From assembly GCA_002964805.2 (NCBI GenBank), contig PUDQ02000001.1, positions 3,682,001 through 3,746,000 on the forward strand: a stretch of 64,000 bases of DNA. Direction: 5' to 3'. The notes under the pieces were generated by a model that did not search any database, was not told where the DNA came from, and saw only the letters and a list, made by a program, of their open reading frames with translations. The first letter of the stretch is position 1. Every line of letters begins with the position of its first letter. The translations under genes were made by a program, and so were the position numbers. This document shows positions 59,911-64,000 of this stretch, piece by piece. The stretch is from Trametes villosa. Taxonomy: Eukaryota > Basidiomycota > Agaricomycetes > Polyporales > Polyporaceae.

Positions 59911-60830
59911 GCGCTCACTTTTGTTAACTTTGTTCACTTCACAAGACGCTCACTTTTGTAACTTCACTTCACTTTTACTTTGCTTTTGAACTCCGACTCC
60001 CTCACAATCTATCGCAGACTCGCCGCCTCACCCTCACTCACGCCGGACTGGGCCAAGTCCCCGAACATGCTGCTGCTGGTTGCTTCTGTACTCTGTACTC
60101 TGTACTGAGCATCAATAACTGCTTTCCGTTAAACCTCGTCTACGCTCAGATCATCCTTACATGCGCCCTTGACTGCGCCAACCTATCCAGGTCCCAGGAC
60201 TGTCTGCGGTCTAATGTGTCGCGTCCCCGATGCTCACTCGCTGTCTCGGTTTTCGCTGGGCTCCCTTGACGTCCCCGGAGCCTCCTCAGCCTCAGGTGCA
60301 TAAGTTGGGCTCCTCTGATGCCGCCCGGCCCCTGTCCATGAATGGCCGGTGTGCATACCCCGAGGTGAGGATATCTCAGTGATTCGCCATCGGCGTTGAA
60401 GTATTCCCCATCCCCAACCTGTATGCCACACCCTCATCCAAAGGTATAGGTGTACGCCTATGTTATCACAAGAGCTTGCTCCGTGGTGGTCATTGGTCTA
60501 GAATTACAGACATCTGTAACCGAGCTTTCACTTTGGCGCTTGTACGGGAAGTGAGCGGGCACGTCTCAGGCCTACATACAGCTATTGTAGAGACGTTTCA
60601 AGCTCGCAGACAATAATCCATGAGAAGCTCCGTGTATATTTGTTCAACGAGTCGCTCGCAGGACCTCTCACAACGCGTGCACTTGACAGTGAAAGCACCT
60701 GTCCAAGTGAACCGAAGTGAGCAATCTCACTTTGCCCCGCAAAGGGAGCGGATGCGCGCTTAAGCTAGCGTAAGTGAGCAAAGTTAGCTTAAAGTGAGAA
60801 GCTAAGTGAGATTGTTAACCGTCCGTACTA
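59911..60830. repeat. TCACTT-rich inverted-repeat region, possible MITE
   Basis: The left edge (59911-59990) holds five TCACTT; the right edge (60705-60810) holds five AAGTGA, the same motif inverted. A 15-base match with one mismatch, TAACTTTGTTCACTT at 59925-59939, is repeated inverted at 60771-60786. The left edge also has two imperfect tandem units starting CGCTCACTTTTGT (59912 and 59947). The inner 700 bp has no long reading frame. Such subterminal motif clusters occur in non-autonomous DNA transposons. I saw no clean target duplication. Confidence 0.45.
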
Positions 60831-61079
60831 AGTAATCCTGATGAAGGCGAGCATTTTCTCTTTGCTCTCTGCCACCGTCTCTGCGACGTTCATCAGAGGC
60901 GGACACTAGTGTTACGGCCAGCAACGCGATAACATGAAGCGTACGCTAACGGTGAACTCGTGAAGCTCAAGCATATCTGCGCTCTGCAGCGTGACCCACT
61001 TTGCATTCCGCTCGCGGAACTCTTGCTTTCCTACCTCACCGCCGCGCTCTCCCTTAGCCTTCCGCTGGTTCCGCTCAAG

Positions 61080-62915
61080 ATGTCTGCATCGCAGCGTCTG
61101 CCTATCGAGGCTCTGGCAATTATATGTGGCCTCCTGCTGCCCCCTGATCGCGTGGAAGGCTCTTCACCGCAATATACTGGTCTGGCGTCCCTCCTCACCC
61201 TCGCGAGGACCTCCCGGCTATTCCACGAGCACGCTCTCTGCGCCATATGGAAAACCTTGCCGACGTACAGCTTGCTTGTCTACACGCTCCCGGAGGACGC
61301 CTGGACGGCGGAGGTCACCCGCAGAAGGGACCGGCCGTTGTCGTTCGACCCCACGATTGAGCTGGTACGCCGTTCTACGTGAACGTGTAGGCATGTCCAT
61401 TGTTCACGTTCACAGACAATCACTCGACCACTTGTGGCAGCGGACCTCGTCCGCCTGAGGCACTATGCCTGGCGAGTCAAGCATATCGTGCGTCCAAGAG
61501 ACAGCTGCCTTTTTCCGAGTCGCGCCCGGATCCACGATGCTTCCCCTGCCGCCCTGCGAGCCTTGGCAGACGTATTCGGAGGACTCTCAGGCGAGAGAAT
61601 GCTGCCAAACCTCCAAACGCTACGTCTGGAAAGCCTGCGCACGAGAAACGCGGTCGAGCAAGAGATCTTCTACCGCTCCGTCGACGTCCTGTACAGTCCG
61701 ACGCTCACCGATTTCGTTGGGCACACCTACTGCGCGCCACAGGAGGCCTATGAAGCCTCACTTATGAAGTTGGCAGAGGTCTCCCCGGGGTTGCTCCTCA
61801 TCGCTGTCTTTCAAGACCCCTGGCAGACTCCCCTGGCAAAATCCGCCTCGCGCGCGCTGTGCAATTTCCACCACCTCACAGACGTGATCGCCCCAGGTGT
61901 ACCCCTCAGTCCTGAGGCGTTCCTCCACCTGGCCAAGCTGCCGTCTCTGCAGACGCTGGACGCCAAGATGCAGCTGTATAGCGACGACGAGTTCTTGGTG
62001 GCGTTCGCGATCGCGGAGGAGGAGGGCTACTTCCCCAACCTGCGCGATCTCGCCCTCGTGCACCAGTTCGAGCTTGCCATTCCCACCATCTTGCTCCGCG
62101 CGGTATCCTCCACCCGTTTGAACAGGATCTCCATCACGGTCCACCAGGACAAGGAAACCCCGCAGGCCATCAAGATGCTTCTCGCCATAGCGGCCACCCG
62201 CGAAGGGAGCTCCCGCCTACGCAAGGTCGAGGTCGTCGTCTCCCAGCTCGCCGAGAACGACTCCATCACGCTGCACACCGTCGCGCCGCTCCTCGGGCTG
62301 CACAAGCTCCAATCCGTCATCGTCAAAGCGGACGGCCACTACGCGATCGACGACACCGCGCTGCACCTGATGGCCGCCTCCTGGCCGCGCATCCAGCGGC
62401 TCGAGCTCGGGCCCGCGTGCCGCCAGGACGCACCCCCGCCGCGCGCGACGCTCACCGGCTTTATTCCCTTCGCGCAGAACTGCCCGGACCTGCGCGTGCT
62501 CTCCATCGCGTTTAGCACGGACCCCGCGCGCATCCGCAATGTGTACCGTACGTTCCGGCCCGGGTTCGGGTACACGCAGCGGCGGCTGACCATGCTCAAC
62601 GTCGGGCGCTCGCCGCTCGAGGAGAAGGACGTGGCCGCGGTCGCGGCGTTCCTGTCGGACCTGTTCCCGAAGCTGTGCAATATCGACAACGACTTCGCTT
62701 TCGATGAGGAGGCGTGGGAGGAGGACGTCGGGGAGGAGGAGCGGGCGCGGATCCTGGCGGACTCGGCACATCGTGATCGGTGGGGGAAAGTGGAATGGGA
62801 GTATTTGTCGATGTTCGTGAAAATTCGGAAGCAGGAGCGTAAGTGGGGGAAGAAGATGGGGCTGAAGCCCTTGCCTCCACTGAAGATGTTCGGAGGTATC
62901 GCAGACACTCGCTAG
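61080..62915 (+). CDS. F-box-like / LRR-like protein
   Basis: Two exons (61080-61364, 61416-62915) join in phase 0 to 594 residues. The N terminus has LPIEALAIICGLLLP and LARTSRLFHEHALCAIWKTLP, an F-box-like segment, followed by a long region of leucine-rich strands (SLQTLDAKMQ, RLEVVV-like segments) and an acidic C-terminal stretch (FDEEAWEEDVGEEERARI). It matches the 44228 gene in layout: same F-box wording, one intron at the same place and a single large second exon. Expected role: substrate receptor of an SCF ubiquitin ligase; substrate unknown. The ATG at 61080 starts right before the domain. Confidence 0.83.
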
Positions 62916-63158
62916 GCTATCCACTCCCCACTGTTGTGTCGCAGTAGCTTACGGCAATGCTAATGCTTCTCGTATGGCGGGTGTTCTGTCAGGTCACGCT
63001 GATTCTTAGGATGGTCGCGCAGAAGGCGTGCAGGGAACAACATGGGCGACATATTACATGGGTACTTAAGTAGATATTAAGAACATGACTACGAGTATAT
63101 GAAGAACTAAACCAAGAGTTGCGGACGTTCGATGCACACGGAGAAGACTCCCACCTCT

Positions 63159-64000
63159 CTACCAGTCCGATCCCTCCGAATCCTCAGACACGTCCGTCCA
63201 GCTGTCCTCATCCGCCTCCGCCGCCATCTGCCACCTCAACGGCCGCAGCTGCGCAGCATGGTAGGCCTCGGCCTCAAGGCGCCGCCGCCACTTGCGCTCC
63301 TGCTCGCGGATCATCGCGAGCTTCGGGAGCGCGTCCTCGAACTTCTGCCAGCGGCCGCGGAACTTGCGCGCCTCGCACCACCACTCCTGCTCCGGCCCCC
63401 GGTCGTCATGATCCTCCTGCGGTTCAAGGTCCATGAGGGACGTGATGTCCACATCCATGGTGTCAGAGAAGATGTTTGAGAGGAAAGACGCCACCGCGTA
63501 CGGGTCGCCTATGGGGGAGAGGCCCGGATAGAGGTTCAGGCTGAGGTCGCGCGGCCTAAGCGGGATGCGTTGCGCCTTCCGCGGGTGCTGCGGGATGCGT
63601 GAGGCAGTCGCGTCGAACTCGACCCCGAGGGTGTTGAGCCAGGAGCATGTGAAGAGGAAGTCTTCTATCCCGGAGAGCGTCACGCGCGGTTTCCGCCATC
63701 CTCGGGGCATAGCGTCTATATCCTCCTCCTCCTCATCCTCCTCCTCTTCTGCATTGTCGTCCACGTCCATGTTCACACCGCCGCCACTTCCCGTCGCTGG
63801 CGTCGTGGAGGTGTTGCTGGAGCCTGAAGGGGCTTCAACAGGAGCGTCTTCATCGAGACAGCCCCAAGGGGAGCGGGCTCCGAGTACAAGACAGGATATC
63901 CAGGGCCAAGTCCTAGAAACCGTGCGGAGTAGGACGTCGTCGACATCGAAGGGGCAGTGGATGTTCAGGGAAAGTGTGTGTATGCCGGGCACCCTCCAGA
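63159..64000 (-). CDS. F-box-family protein, C-terminal part, cut by the window edge
   Basis: The frame is open from the right edge of the window to the stop at 63159, about 280 codons. It contains HCPFDVDDVLLRTVSRTWPWI, closely matching CPFDVDDVLLSLIAESWPSV of the 44228 gene, then a Ser/Thr and Asp/Glu-rich insert, RVTLSGIEDFLFTC, GLSPIGDPYAVASFLSNIF and an acidic end (SWTDVSEDSEGSDW). The start and any F-box lie beyond the window. It is a member of the same family as the genes at 44228 and 61080, and converges with the latter. Confidence 0.82.
   Translation of the reverse strand, partial: WRVPGIHTLSLNIHCPFDVDDVLLRTVSRTWPWISCLVLGARSPWGCLDEDAPVEAPSGSSNTSTTPATGSGGGVNMDVDDNAEEEEDEEEEDIDAMPRGWRKPRVTLSGIEDFLFTCSWLNTLGVEFDATASRIPQHPRKAQRIPLRPRDLSLNLYPGLSPIGDPYAVASFLSNIFSDTMDVDITSLMDLEPQEDHDDRGPEQEWWCEARKFRGRWQKFEDALPKLAMIREQERKWRRRLEAEAYHAAQLRPLRWQMAAEADEDSWTDVSEDSEGSDW

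Noticed and set aside
1..64000. CRISPR arrays, rRNA genes, retrotransposon or viral genes
   Set aside because: No regular spaced repeats, rRNA sequence, reverse transcriptase, integrase or capsid-type frames were seen.

Overview
The window is nuclear DNA of a filamentous basidiomycete, most likely an Agaricomycete close to the polypores. That placement is inferred from content: genes cut by many 46-90 nt introns with GTRNGT-type donors and CTRAC-like branch sites, GC-rich coding exons, and families typical of mushroom genomes (fungal Zn2Cys6 regulator, DUF6534 membrane protein, several F-box-like proteins, Kre9/Knh1-type and CYSTM small proteins). No rRNA, CRISPR array, prokaryotic or viral feature was seen. 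I rebuilt the splice structure by hand for most genes; where all exons join in frame I give the protein length.

Layout. 0-4.4 kb: a C2H2 zinc-finger protein, an SNIP1/Pml1-like FHA splicing factor and a secreted class 3 lipase. 4.4-8.4 kb: a gene-poor stretch with one unrecognised long reading frame. 8.4-15.2 kb: a large Zn2Cys6 transcription factor and an F-box protein. 15.7-20.7 kb: FEN1 with a cell-cycle-type promoter, then convergent NOP12. 21.8-31 kb: a cytochrome P450, an FAD amine-oxidase-like protein with micro-exons, and an Nha1-type Na+/H+ antiporter. 33.9-39.1 kb: two neighbouring BRI3-like small membrane proteins and a DUF6534 membrane protein. 39.7-43.2 kb: a YEATS-domain chromatin protein. 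44.2-53.5 kb: an F-box-like gene with a probable frameshift, a Kre9-like secreted protein and RIF1. 54.2-64 kb: a second copy of a tRNA-Leu(CAG), a CYSTM protein, an SVOP-like MFS transporter, a TCACTT-rich repeat region and two more F-box-like genes, the last cut by the window edge.

How things connect. FEN1 and RIF1 are both replication and genome-maintenance genes, and both carry ACGCGT (MluI cell-cycle box) clusters with a CACGTG box in their upstream regions, which suggests shared G1/S control. RIF1 keeps RVxF and SILK protein-phosphatase-1 docking motifs at its N terminus. Three F-box-like genes (44.2, 61.1, 63.2 kb) belong to one expanding family. A roughly 300-bp dispersed repeat occurs twice, at 18.1 and 24.2 kb, and is the least explained sequence in the window. 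I did not find a clear new multi-gene system; the strongest leads are that repeat, the shared promoter code and the paralogous BRI3-like pair.
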